From the NCBI RefSeq assembly GCF_937616625.2, contig NC_065572.1, positions 73,096,653 through 73,160,652 of the forward strand: a stretch of DNA of 64,000 nt, in the 5' to 3' direction. This document shows, piece by piece, positions 12,507 through 22,480 of the stretch. A program made the translations under genes and the position numbers. The notes beneath the pieces are model-generated. The model saw only the letters and a list, made by a program, of their open reading frames with translations. It did not search any database and was not told the DNA's origin. Source of the stretch: Mercurialis annua. Taxonomy: Eukaryota; Streptophyta; Magnoliopsida; Malpighiales; Euphorbiaceae. How positions within the stretch are numbered: the stretch's first letter is position 1; every line of letters starts with the position of its first letter.

Positions 12507-15500
12507 TTAAATCGAATTAATAACAAGATTGTTGATCGGGAAAGGCATATCACCGTCAAACGAGTAATCTCTACCAATGAACATACCCCATTTAGCAATG
12601 GTATGAGCAATGTGATTACAAGACCTACGAATATGTTGAAAACGAACTGGACAACGTAAAGGAATAGCACGACAGTCTTCTATAATAAGCTGCAAATGAT
12701 CGCTGGCTTCGAACGGATTATTAAGTCTTTGAATGACTCCCAGAGAATCAGACTCCACAATCAACTCTGAGCACTCAACCTCTGAAGCAAGCTGCATACC
12801 AAACTGAACCGCCATTGCTTCTGCAATATCAACATCAGTAATACCATTTAAAACGCAAACACCGCCCTTAATCACCTCACCTGCACTATTCCTGCAAACA
12901 GCCCCCACTACTGATTTCTTCCTCTCCAACGATACAGCTGCATCTGAGTTAACTTTAACCACCGAAGTTGGAGGGGGTTGCCATGACTGAATTGCCTCAC
13001 CATTCTCCACTCTGTGTACCTGAGCATCCGTAGCAACGTCCAACATCATAGAGTGAATATTGTTAAACAAGATGGAAGGAGGCAGCCTACTATTTCCAAA
13101 CACTATATTATTTCTATCTATCCAAATCGTCCACAACGACAGAATAAACAATTGGAGCTCCTCCGTCTTTAGAGATTTAAACATTAGCGTTAACCACTCA
13201 ACAAGATTTGAGCTGGAGAAGCAATCTGCTCGCAGGCCTAACGGAGAAGAAAGCCACATACCACGAACCTCCTCACAGTCTTTAAGTGCATGAAGACCTG
13301 ATTCCTCTTTCACCCCACACCTTGGACACATCTTTGACATCATAGGCATTCTCTTTGCAAGATTGACGTTGCATGACAAAGAATCATGCCCAATACGCCA
13401 TAAAAAGTGCTTGATTTTTGGTTGGACCTTGCATCGCCAAATCTGATTCCAGAAATCCCGCAGCACATGGGTCCCCGACGAAGAAGCTCTGTCCCTCTCA
13501 ACTATGTTCCGAGCTTGATAATATCCAGATTTAACTGAATAATTACCATTTTTATTTGGTACCCAAAAAAGCTTGTCTGGAGGTAAGCGATTGCTTATAG
13601 GAATTTGGAGAATGCAGTCTACTTCATTGGGCGGAAAGTGCATCTGGAGCTTCTCGATATCCCACTTCGCCAGATTATCGTCTATGAATTCACTAACCCG
13701 GCAGCCTTCCTGCACATCCAAACAGGCAACCGGTTTCATATAGCTTGACGATGTAATCCAGTTATCTCCCTTAACATCTATAGACTTGCCATTTCCCACT
13801 CTCCAAGCTAATCCACAATTCAACACCTTTCGCCCCTCAATAATGCTTCGCCAAACGAAACTAGAACCAGGTCGCAGCCTTGCTTGTAAAAAACCCGAAT
13901 TAGGATGGTACTTTGCTTGTAATACTTTCGCACACAAAGAATTTGAATCCTGGATCAGTTTCCAAGCTTGCTTGCCCAACATGGATAAGTTAAATGCCCG
14001 AAGGTTACGGAAACCAAGACCCCCATCCTTTTTCGCTTGACAAATAGAACGCCAACTCACCCACGAAATTTTCCTCTTGTCATCAGTGCCACTCCAGAAG
14101 AACCTAGAAATAATGCTCTGCATATCATCACAAAAAGATATAGGCAACGCAAAGCAACTCATAATATACGTAGGAATGGATTGGGCGATAGATTTGATAA
14201 GAACTTCTCTACCCGCCTTTGAGAGGAAATTCTCCTTCCACCCTAGAACACGTTTATGGAGTCTATCTCGAAGGAAGCCAAAAATTGGTTTCTTCGATCG
14301 CCCCACCATAGTTGGCATACCAAGGTACTTCTTAAATTGGCTAACCACCGTATACCCCAAAATATTCTGCACTGAATGTCTATTAGCTAGCGGAGTATCA
14401 GCACTGAAGCATAATTCAGATTTATCTCCATTGACGACTTGACCAGAAGCCTCTTCAAACACAGCAATAATACGCTTAATAGCTGAACACTCCCTAACCG
14501 TAGCTTTCACGAACAACACACTGTCATCAGCGAAAAACAAGTGGTTAATTTTTGGGCCTCCTCTACAAACACTACCGCCAGAAATATCTCCATCTCGTGC
14601 CCCTTGCCTCAGTAATGCCGAGAAACCTTCCGCACATAACAAGAATAAGTACGGGGAGAGGGGATCCCCTTGGCGAAGTCCTCGCTGAGGCTGAATGTGA
14701 CCACACGGACGACCATTTATCAAGACTGAGAAGGAGACCGAAGTAATACACGCCATGATGAGCTTAATGAAGTGGGCAGGAAACTTCATCTTTTCCATAA
14801 CAGCTTCAATGAAGTTCCATTCTACTCTGTCATACGCCTTACTCATGTCGAGTTTAAGAGCAATCGACCCATTCTTCCCTTGCGATCTTTTTGCCATGGA
14901 ATGAAACATTTCGAAAGCGACAATAGCATTATCGGTAATAAGCCTACCCGGAACAAAGGCACTTTGTGCTTCATCAATTACCGAAGACAGCACACATTTA
15001 AGGCGGTTAGCCAAAACTTTTGAGATCAGCTTGTATATAACATTGCAAAGACTAATCGGACGTAAATCTTTCATAGCCTCAGGCGAAGTAATCTTTGGAA
15101 TGAGCGTTAAAAACGTATGATTCATATTGGGTGGCATCACCCCTGTACGCATAAACTTAAGAACACAATTCACCACATCACGCCCAACAACTTGCCAATA
15201 CGAACTATAAAATAAGGCATGCATACCATCCGGTCCCGGGGCTTTAGTTGGACCCATTTGCTTGAGAGCTAAGCGGATCTCGTCCTCGCGAAAGGGTCTT
15301 TGGAGGTCTTCAAATTGATCGGCTGAAATAGCTGAATGAATACAGCTAATAACCAAATTTTGGTTTGTGGGGTTAGAAGTAGTAAAAAGCTTACTAAAAT
15401 AGTTAACAGCTACCTTCGCAATGTTCTCTCCATACTTCCACTCACCGAAGTCATCACGGATCCTGAATATACTATTATTTTTCTTACGGCTAGAAGCTTT

Positions 15501-16586
15501 GTGGTGGAAAAACTTAGTATTTCGATCCCCCTCTCGAAGCCAATCAGCTCTAGATCGTTGGCGCCACATAATCTCCTCTCTATTTAATAACTCATCTATT
15601 TCAGCAGCTAACACAATAACCTGCCGGTCAGAGTCGATATTGTTAACACCTTCTTGCAGCGTTTTCATGCTTTCCATTTTCTGCTTCAGCTGTTTTCTAA
15701 CACTGCCAAAATTCTCATGGGCCCATGACTTAAGCTGATTACTACAACCTTCTAATTTGCCCATAATCTCCTCCGGTTCTCCCCAAAAAGAATTCCAGGA
15801 ATCCTTCACAACGTTCTCACACTGACTATGCGACATCCACATCTGCTCAAAGCGAAACGGCCTCGGAGCTTTGCTAATCTGAATAACGCTAGTGTCAAGC
15901 ACAATCGGACAATGATCCGACCGATATCGAGCCAGGTGAGTAACTCGACCATCTGGGTATATATCTCGCCAATGACTGTTAGCAACAAATCGGTCCAATC
16001 GAATCTGAATATTATGAACTAACTCTCGCCTATTTGACCAGGTAAAAGCATTACCATAAAACCCCAGATCATCCAGCCCACAATCGACCAATGTCTCTCC
16101 AAAAACATCCATCTCCCGCTGATCTCCACTTCTTCCACCTTTCTTTTCGCCGTGGTGAAGGAACAAATTGAAATCGCCGAACATTACAAGAGGACTTCTG
16201 CCGTTCAAACCCAACCGCCTGATTAACTCGCAAGTAAGATGCTTGTTAGCTGTTTCTGGCCAGCCATATAAACCCGCTCCCCTCCATCTACAATCGGTAA
16301 TCACATCAGCAACTTCAAATTCAATGTGGTTAGTTGAAGAATCAACTATCATAACATCTAAATTATTCTTCCAAAAGAGCGCTAATCCCCCTTTTCTACC
16401 TCGAGAATCAACAATAAAAGAATTATACGAATTAAAACTCCTACGAATACTACCAAATTCACTACTAACTAGTTTAGTCTCCATCAAGAAAAACATAGAC
16501 GGGGAAACATTAGAAATAAAGAAGTTCAGCGCGCGTACCGTCCAAGGATTCCCCAACCCTTGGAGGTTCCAACTTAGGAGTTTCAT
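12507..16586 (-). CDS. LINE ORF2: endonuclease, reverse transcriptase, RNase H (1359 aa)
   Basis: This enzyme nicks the target and copies the element RNA into it. Domains in order: an APE-type endonuclease (residues 1-230; WNLQG near N7, E36 of METK, GDFN 137-140, SDHCP 223-227); a reverse transcriptase (about 490-780; catalytic Asp in KLDMSKAYD near 580, QGDPLSPYLF near 639, FADD 685-688); a zf-RVT cysteine/histidine region (about 1025-1130, with CPRCG); and a C-terminal RNase H (about 1215-1335) with acidic residues in NSDAA, AEAMA and ESD plus a final NHIAH. All catalytic motifs are present. Start and ORF1 stop overlap as ATGA, which suggests stop-restart translation. Full length for plant L1 ORF2. 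Confidence 0.95.
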   Translation of the reverse strand: MKLLSWNLQGLGNPWTVRALNFFISNVSPSMFFLMETKLVSSEFGSIRRSFNSYNSFIVDSRGRKGGLALFWKNNLDVMIVDSSTNHIEFEVADVITDCRWRGAGLYGWPETANKHLTCELIRRLGLNGRSPLVMFGDFNLFLHHGEKKGGRSGDQREMDVFGETLVDCGLDDLGFYGNAFTWSNRRELVHNIQIRLDRFVANSHWRDIYPDGRVTHLARYRSDHCPIVLDTSVIQISKAPRPFRFEQMWMSHSQCENVVKDSWNSFWGEPEEIMGKLEGCSNQLKSWAHENFGSVRKQLKQKMESMKTLQEGVNNIDSDRQVIVLAAEIDELLNREEIMWRQRSRADWLREGDRNTKFFHHKASSRKKNNSIFRIRDDFGEWKYGENIAKVAVNYFSKLFTTSNPTNQNLVISCIHSAISADQFEDLQRPFREDEIRLALKQMGPTKAPGPDGMHALFYSSYWQVVGRDVVNCVLKFMRTGVMPPNMNHTFLTLIPKITSPEAMKDLRPISLCNVIYKLISKVLANRLKCVLSSVIDEAQSAFVPGRLITDNAIVAFEMFHSMAKRSQGKNGSIALKLDMSKAYDRVEWNFIEAVMEKMKFPAHFIKLIMACITSVSFSVLINGRPCGHIQPQRGLRQGDPLSPYLFLLCAEGFSALLRQGARDGDISGGSVCRGGPKINHLFFADDSVLFVKATVRECSAIKRIIAVFEEASGQVVNGDKSELCFSADTPLANRHSVQNILGYTVVSQFKKYLGMPTMVGRSKKPIFGFLRDRLHKRVLGWKENFLSKAGREVLIKSIAQSIPTYIMSCFALPISFCDDMQSIISRFFWSGTDDKRKISWVSWRSICQAKKDGGLGFRNLRAFNLSMLGKQAWKLIQDSNSLCAKVLQAKYHPNSGFLQARLRPGSSFVWRSIIEGRKVLNCGLAWRVGNGKSIDVKGDNWITSSSYMKPVACLDVQEGCRVSEFIDDNLAKWDIEKLQMHFPPNEVDCILQIPISNRLPPDKLFWVPNKNGNYSVKSGYYQARNIVERDRASSSGTHVLRDFWNQIWRCKVQPKIKHFLWRIGHDSLSCNVNLAKRMPMMSKMCPRCGVKEESGLHALKDCEEVRGMWLSSPLGLRADCFSSSNLVEWLTLMFKSLKTEELQLFILSLWTIWIDRNNIVFGNSRLPPSILFNNIHSMMLDVATDAQVHRVENGEAIQSWQPPPTSVVKVNSDAAVSLERKKSVVGAVCRNSAGEVIKGGVCVLNGITDVDIAEAMAVQFGMQLASEVECSELIVESDSLGVIQRLNNPFEASDHLQLIIEDCRAIPLRCPVRFQHIRRSCNHIAHTIAKWGMFIGRDYSFDGDMPFPINNLVINSI

Positions 16587-17884
16587 TGCGTCCGGCGAGA
16601 CTGCTCAACAGTCTCCGCCGATATCTCAATATTGTTAAACTGATCCAGCAACCCATCCCGAGCTTTCTTCGAGAAACAGTTAACCGGAGAAACCTCCACT
16701 TGCATTTCATCAATGCCTCTCTTTGAACTCTCCTTCTTACTGTCCACCTCAGTACCCTTACTCGACTTCCGTTGTGAATTGCTTCTTGTCCAAGTGCTTT
16801 TCCTATTTTTTTTAACACTAGAAGCATGTTGAACACACCCTTCTTTCCCATCAGTATAAATCTGTGTAGTATCAACAACTTGAGCAACCTGAATTTCGAC
16901 AAAGTTATCCTGTGTTACGATCTTTGTTAAATCAGTCCCTGCATTCCTCTCAGCATCAGATTTAGTTTGAATAGCAGGCCTTACAGATTGAACTTCTTCA
17001 TCCTGACTGCCTTGATTTTCCATACGAAGCTCTCGTCTTACCATATCTGCTTTGACAGTTGAAACCTCCGGTGAAGTACCCATGGATTTCTCCCTTCTAT
17101 TCTGAGTTCCCTCCCTTTGTTTGCTGCTACCCCTCTCTCCCATAAGAACCCGCTTTTTAGGTGTGGCCCGTAGCACTGGTCCATACGGCCACTCCTCCAC
17201 CTCGGTCTCTTCAGGTTTAGTTTCACAATCAGCCACTAAATGATCAAGCATGCCACACCAATAACAGAAGTTTTGGATTTTCTCGTACTTGAAAGATACC
17301 CAACAGTTCTCTCCCAGAGGGTTTATAATTTTAGTACCTCTGACAATGGGTTTTGATACATCAACCATAACACGAACTCGACTATATCGTCCCCAAGTGG
17401 CCATCTCATCACCACTCCATTCCACAATCCGACCTACTTTACTCCCAATTTTTGTGATAGCAGCTGTACCTCTACAATTAAGGGGGAGATTATAGATACG
17501 AATCCAAAACGGGGACATATCTAGACCCACCTCATCCGGTTGCAAGTTACCACATAACGGTTCGAACAATATCAATTGTTTATCAAAGTGCCAGGGAGCT
17601 TCGTTCAGAATTCGGGTCCTATCCAATTTAGATTGGAATTCACATACAAAGAGGTTATCACCAATCTCCTTTATACTGAATCCCTTCGCCAACCTCCATG
17701 CACTCGCTAGTGCATTCTTCATATGATTCAAATTATATGGCTTTTTCGTTAAAAGCTTACCCACAAGACTAAGGTTTGCTTTTTGTTCCATCTCATCATC
17801 AATAACATCCTCCAAGTTAATGGCAATTTCCTCATTCTCTGTGAGGTTTAGTTTTGCGTACAACTCAGTAATATCACCAGCCAT
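16583..17884 (-). CDS. LINE ORF1: RNA-binding protein with DUF4283 and zinc knuckle (433 aa)
   Basis: The predicted nucleic-acid chaperone of the element. Residues about 30-200 resemble the DUF4283 domain common in plant LINE ORF1 (LVGKLLTKKPYN, PFWIRIYNLPL). A CCHC zinc knuckle follows (CYWCGMLDHLVADC; C-x2-C-x4-H-x4-C). The last 200 residues are Lys/Arg/Glu/Ser-rich and low in complexity. The start is the first ATG of the frame, after a 340-nt leader. The TGA stop overlaps the ORF2 ATG by the sequence ATGA. Confidence 0.9.
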   Translation of the reverse strand: MAGDITELYAKLNLTENEEIAINLEDVIDDEMEQKANLSLVGKLLTKKPYNLNHMKNALASAWRLAKGFSIKEIGDNLFVCEFQSKLDRTRILNEAPWHFDKQLILFEPLCGNLQPDEVGLDMSPFWIRIYNLPLNCRGTAAITKIGSKVGRIVEWSGDEMATWGRYSRVRVMVDVSKPIVRGTKIINPLGENCWVSFKYEKIQNFCYWCGMLDHLVADCETKPEETEVEEWPYGPVLRATPKKRVLMGERGSSKQREGTQNRREKSMGTSPEVSTVKADMVRRELRMENQGSQDEEVQSVRPAIQTKSDAERNAGTDLTKIVTQDNFVEIQVAQVVDTTQIYTDGKEGCVQHASSVKKNRKSTWTRSNSQRKSSKGTEVDSKKESSKRGIDEMQVEVSPVNCFSKKARDGLLDQFNNIEISAETVEQSRRTQ

Positions 17885-18225
17885 CGAAAAAACCAGAAAC
17901 AGTACCTATCTGCTACACCAGCAAAATAAATAGAATGAAAAAACGAAAAGCCCTAATCCTAAGATTTGAATAGGATAGGGATAGGGAATTCCAGGAGGGA
18001 AATCGTAGGACAGTGGTAAGCACCAAAAAAACTTCAGAATCGAAGAGAAACCCTAACCCTAGAAACCTAGCGTAGGAAGAGAACTCCACGAAAGTCGGGA
18101 GAAGTCCGATTTTTTTATTATTTGCTGAGTTGGTCAGCTATCATTATTGATCCATGGTGATGGATTACAATTGCTTTTAAGTTCATGCTTGCAGAGAGAC
18201 TAGCTTTGGGGAAAACAGAGGATCA
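17885..18225 (-). promoter_or_regulatory. LINE 5' leader / presumed internal promoter
   Basis: Noncoding leader upstream of ORF1 (minus strand), bounded by the 18226-18240 target duplication. LINE leaders normally carry an internal promoter; this is by family analogy, as no specific box was recognised. Confidence 0.5.
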
Positions 18226-18240
18226 ATTGTCTTAATCCTT

Positions 18241-18634
18241 ACCCGCTAGAGATTAATTAAAAATTATCTGAAAAAATTAAAAAATAGAGATTAAGGATTC
18301 TGTAATTTACTGAGTAATTCCATTAATTGGCTGGTTAATCATTATCGACCCCGGTAATTAAGCCTAGTCAATTCATTATTAATTATGTTCGAGGTCTTGT
18401 ACTAAATTTCAAGAAAAAAAAGTTTGTGGTGGTCAATAGTATTTCTTTGTCTTTGAATAATTCATTTCTTCAACTTGTGCATATAAATATTTTAATTATA
18501 TTAATTCTAGACATTTTCAACTTCCTTTGAAGATGTTGCTAGAAAGCAACATTGACAAATAATCTCAATACCAAATTTAGAAGATGCAAAATGTTTAAAT
18601 TTGACCAAATTGAAGAAATTATATTCAGAAATCA
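18241..18634. other. AT-rich intergenic DNA
   Basis: No gene, RNA or repeat boundary seen between the two LINE-derived insertions. Confidence 0.4.
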
Positions 18635-18651
18635 AAGTGCAGTTCACATTT

Positions 18652-19335
18652 TTTTTTTTTGAAATCATCAAATCTCATTAAATCGAATATGAAACAGTTA
18701 CATTTGTAAGAAATTCGGAATAATTCGAAAACTAAATCCGATGACCTGACATGGAACAGACAACATGCTGCCTGATTCGCAGATCTTACTTACGAAAATA
18801 AAAATAAATTATTAACTGTTTCGCTAAATAAGTGCAGTCTTCGATCACTCGTCGATCAAAACTTATCTAATCACCCACAAACTCAGAGCATTCCATTCAA
18901 TCACCACTTGATAACTCCTTCATAAAAAAGAGACAGCAAACTCCTACATAAAAAGGAGACAACAAACCTTTCACAGAGAAAGGACAACAAACCTTTCATA
19001 ATGAAAGGACAACATAAAACATTCAGAAAAAAAACAAACAATGAAAAACAAATAAAACTAATATAGCTCATAAACGATTCCATTTTATTGATGAAAGATC
19101 TTCGATCTATCTTCACTTCTTGGTAAATGAATTGCGCTTCGTTGATAGGTTTTAATCCATCAAAAAAATGAAAAAGAGTCGCTATTTATTATATTCTATC
19201 AAATTAAAATAACATAAATAAAGGGATGGCTACCGTCAACAACAAAAATCAAACCATTGACGGCAGCCGGAAAAGAAATAAGAAGAAAACTCTTGGCGGC
19301 TAGGGTTTTTTTAGAGAGAAAAAAGAGGTTTTTAG
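18652..19335 (-). mobile_element. LINE-derived chimeric insertion (3' RNase H end joined to a leader-like segment)
   Basis: Flanked by a perfect 17-bp duplication aagtgcagttcacattt (18635-18651 and 19336-19352), with poly-T directly after the left copy, so it is a target-primed retrotransposition product on the minus strand. Plus positions 18652 to about 18850 match the 3' end of the LINE at 48305 (gaaacagttacatttgt, gctgcctgattcgcagatc). The remaining ~480 bp do not match LINE coding sequence. The minus-strand 5' end reads like a plant mRNA leader (tctctctaaaaaaaccctag). It holds an array of four small hairpins (18915-19020). No long ORF. It may be an internally deleted LINE or a LINE-mobilised chimeric transcript. 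Confidence 0.75.
18915..19020. repeat. Four tandem 25-28 nt hairpin units
   Basis: Units 18915-18940, 18941-18967, 18968-18992 and 18993-19020 each hold a short inverted repeat (for example ctttcataatgaaag, ctttcacagagaaag, ctcctacataaaaaggag) followed by a gacaacaaac-like spacer. Stem sequence changes between units with partly compensating changes while the spacer is conserved. Confidence 0.7.
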
Positions 19336-19352
19336 AAGTGCAGTTCACATTT

Positions 19353-20365
19353 GAATAACCGAAATCAACCCCTATGTCATGTCTTGTCGAACTCTCATTT
19401 AAAGCTCCATCATTTTCCCTCAATTGAGATAAATTTCACAATTTTTATTTATATAATATTTTTTATTTCAACATAATATATTTAATATGGCTGTCTAATT
19501 TAGCTCAGCCGGTTCAACCGAAAAACCTAAAATCCGGTCACTGAGCTATTTGAAAATTTCTAATATTCCTTTTTATTAAAACCTTTATGAAAAATGTTAA
19601 ACCAACCGAGTATCATATGACCTTGCAGATAACTCGTACTAGGTTATAAAGTGTTTTATAAATAATATTTTTTTTTCTGTTATCAGGTGATGAAAAATAA
19701 TATGATAAATTGAAGTTAATACGGTAAAAATGTTGAATTTAATGATTTAGAATTTTATGGATGAAAATAATATTTTTATTATAGACATTGATGTTGAATT
19801 TAATATTGAAGATTGTGAAGTTGTTGAAATTTTAAAAATATTTTTATGAAAAATTAATGATATACTTTTATATATGAACAAATAATGTAAAAAAAAATTA
19901 AAGTTAAGGTTCAGTCCATGTTTAACTTTCAGTTGAATATTTAACTCTCATCTCTCTATTTTGATTGGTTTTATGGTTGGGTCAGACTGCAATATGGTAT
20001 TTAATTTAGAAAAAAAAATTATATATTTATAATTATGATTGAATAGATAGAAATATCGTTTGGAATAATTTAGACAGTATTTTCTTTTATTTTTTTTGAA
20101 TTGTGACAACTATATTTAAGAAGTAAAATAAAGGGAGGTCTAATTAATAAAAATAAGATGCAATTTAATATATTCTAGTTTATTTTTATGATAAATTATT
20201 CAATAATTGAAAAAAAAAATATAGTTTTCTATTTTAATTAGCTTTTCTATATTATATAAATTAGTTAAATAATATTTTCTTCAATTATGAACTAATTTAT
20301 CCTAAAAATTAATAAAGAATATAAAGTATTTTATTTTTATCAATTAGATTTTTAGTACATTACAT
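19353..20365. other. AT-rich intergenic DNA
   Basis: No gene. A short patch at 19500-19560 (cagccggttcaaccgaaaaa) resembles low-complexity transposon remnant sequence but has no partner end. Confidence 0.4.
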
Positions 20366-20917
20366 TGAGACTCCTCACATATATTATAGTTCATTTTTTG
20401 TTCTTTCAGATTAAAAATCAAATGATATGGTCCTCCATTTTTATTACTATCAACGGTTTAATTTTTTAGTTCTTTTTTGGTGTTAACCAGCTAAGTCAAA
20501 GGATTAAATCAAAAAAATAAACTTTAATTTATCATTAAATTTATATTTTTAATGTCTAAAAAAATTATATTATAATGAGATTTAATGAGTTAACAGCTTT
20601 AATTTAATTTTTAATATTTAATAATATTTCAATTTTTTTAAAAGTTATTTTTTAAGTTTTAAACTTCTTTGGTTGTATAAACTAGCTGAATTAAAAAATA
20701 GAGAAATAAAAATTAGATAAAGTTTTTTACTGCAACAATATAATTTTAAGGACTAAATTAAAATTTGAATCTTTTAGTTAAGTCTTTTGAATGAATTTAC
20801 TAACACTAAAATGGTTGGATAAACTAAATCATTGATGGAATTAAAAGTGAAGGACCACATTGTTTAATTTTCAAACATACGTGACGAAATGTGAACTATA
20901 ACATATGTAAAGTTTCA
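20366..20917. mobile_element. Long imperfect fold-back element
   Basis: The left arm (tgagactcctcacatatatt, tatagttca, gatatggtcctccattttta) mirrors the right arm (taaaagtgaaggaccacatt, tgaactataacatatgtaaa). The arms run for about 100 bp with mismatches. No flanking duplication found, so family and exact ends are uncertain. It is noncoding. Confidence 0.55.
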
Positions 20918-21224
20918 GATTAGTTTGCTCTTAGACCTTTCATCTTTTTTGTTGACTACTTGAATAATTATCAAAATTTATATAAGATTATCGGATTAAA
21001 TTATTAAAATTATCTTTAAATTTATTGCTATTAATAAAATCATTTTATTTGAGGGTATTATTGTAAAGTATGCGTTGATGAATTTATTTTTCAATTTATC
21101 CAAAAAAAAAAACAAATTGTACCCCTTGATGTATTGTTACTAGTCAAAGCTAATGTGTTAGATATTTGTCAATAATAACCAAATCTTTATCAGAGGCATA
21201 TCCTAATTAGTCAAATGTTCACGC

Positions 21225-21240
21225 TCCAGGGAATAATTTT
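21225..21240. repeat. SINE target duplication, left copy
   Basis: tccagggaataatttt, matching tccagagaataatttt at 21421-21436 at 15 of 16 positions. Confidence 0.7.
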
Positions 21241-21420
21241 TTGCTAAGCCCATCCAGTTTTCAAGGTTTCGCCCTGATTAATCCGGATCCGACCCGCGTC
21301 GCGCACCTGGCATGGTGGATGAGTCTACCAGTGAGATTTTTCTGCATTCACAAGACTCGAACCCAAGACCTTGCTTAAGCGATACCAAGCCGCTTACCAC
21401 TTAAAACAAACCCCATTGGT
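21241..21420 (-). mobile_element. tRNA-derived SINE
   Basis: 180 bp flanked by a 16-bp near-perfect duplication. On the minus strand it begins with an A-box-like segment (aagtggtaagcggcttgg) followed by a B-box (ggttcgagtc) at tRNA-like spacing, then a unique body and a short A-rich end (gcaaaaaa). Length and structure fit plant tRNA-derived SINEs, which are transcribed by RNA polymerase III and mobilised by LINE enzymes. GC content is well above the surroundings. Confidence 0.8.
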
Positions 21421-21582
21421 TCCAGAGAATAATTTTGTTTTCCTTTGATTGTCTATAAAAGTATTGTACGTTTTTTGAAATTAATAATTTATATATTTGA
21501 TAGAAAATTAACAACACTGAATATGTGCTTTCAGAAAGAAAAAAAAAAGCACTCAATATGTTATATTGGATTATTGTTACAA

Positions 21583-21959
21583 GGTTTAATGCCTTAAAAA
21601 AAACCCGACCTTTCATCCCCTTTTCAATCCTACCCTGACGTTAAAAAATTATCAATTTTATCCCAATTTGCATTTTTTTCATTTCAATTGTACCCTGAAG
21701 CATAAAATTAACCTTTATTTATTTGACAAAAGTTCAATAATTTTTTTTAAAAATGGTCAATTTAATATAAAAAGTTAATCTAATGCAAAAAAATGGTCAA
21801 TTTAGAGAATTTTTACCAAATAAAAAAAGATCAATTTTATGCTTTAGGGTACAATTGAAATAAAAAAAATGCAAAATAGAATAAAATTGACAGATTTGCA
21901 ACGTCAGGGTAGGATTGGAAAGGGGATGAAAGATCAGGGTTTTTTTAAGATATTAAGCC
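21583..21959. mobile_element. Mutator-type MITE
   Basis: Inverted repeats start ggtttaatgccttaaaaaa and end ttaagatattaagcc, with matching inner arms around cctaccctgacgtt and its complement. Flanked by ttgttacaa (21574-21582) and ttgttataa (21960-21968), an 8 of 9 match. It is noncoding. Confidence 0.8.
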
Positions 21960-22124
21960 TTGTTATAATACATCTTCCTTTTTCGCGTTTTTTTTTTTCT
22001 GATTTAAAAATAATATAAAAAAGTGATATCATATATCCCAACTTTACATTTTGTGGCATACATATAAAGTGCCTTGTTCGATATTATTTTATTTATTTAA
22101 ATGGTCAAAACAACATTATTTTTA

Positions 22125-22471
22125 GGCCAAATATTATAAAAAAGCCAAACCTTTCATAAAAGTTTCACAAAAGTCCTGACCTTTCAATTTTGTCGATTTT
22201 GGCCAAAAACAAATTATTTGGTTTCAGTTGTGGCCAACTCTCAATTTAATTTCAATTTGCCTATGTGGCGCTTATGTGGCATGCCAAATATTGAAAACTC
22301 AGGACTTTTGTGAAACCAAATAATCTATTTTTGGCCAAAATTGACAAAATTGAAAGATCAGGACTTTTGTGAAACCAAATAATTAGTTTTTGGCCAAAAT
22401 TGACAAAATTAAAAGGTCATGACTTTTGTGAAACTTTTGTGAAAGGTTTGGCCTTTTGATAATATTTGGCC
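22125..22471. mobile_element. Mutator-type MITE
   Basis: Inverted repeats start ggccaaatattataaaaaa and end gataatatttggcc, flanked by the 9-bp duplication ttattttta (22116-22124, 22472-22480). The right half contains an internal direct repeat of the arm (ggacttttgtgaaaccaaat twice, about 22303 and 22361). It is noncoding. Confidence 0.85.
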
Positions 22472-22480
22472 TTATTTTTA

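Larger units (their letters stand above)
12466..18225 (-). mobile_element. Full-length non-LTR retrotransposon (plant L1-type LINE)
   Basis: About 5.76 kb on the minus strand: a 5' leader of about 340 nt, ORF1 (17884-16583), ORF2 (16586-12507), a short 3' UTR and a poly-A tail (poly-T at 12466-12480). Both ends are defined by a perfect 15-bp target duplication (12451-12465, 18226-18240). Both ORFs are uninterrupted over 1.3 and 4.1 kb. Intact frames and perfect duplications indicate a recent insertion; activity cannot be judged from sequence. Confidence 0.95.

Noticed and set aside
12507..16586. LINE ORF2 as a host gene
   Set aside because: Endonuclease, RT and RNase H order, poly-A tail and target duplications show it is a retrotransposon.
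13060..16638. Several plus-strand open frames of 60-156 codons
   Set aside because: Shadows of the minus-strand LINE ORF2 and ORF1; their translations have no domain character.
18915..19020. CRISPR-like array
   Set aside because: Eukaryotic nuclear DNA; the units are hairpin repeats with almost no spacers and sit inside a retroposed insertion.
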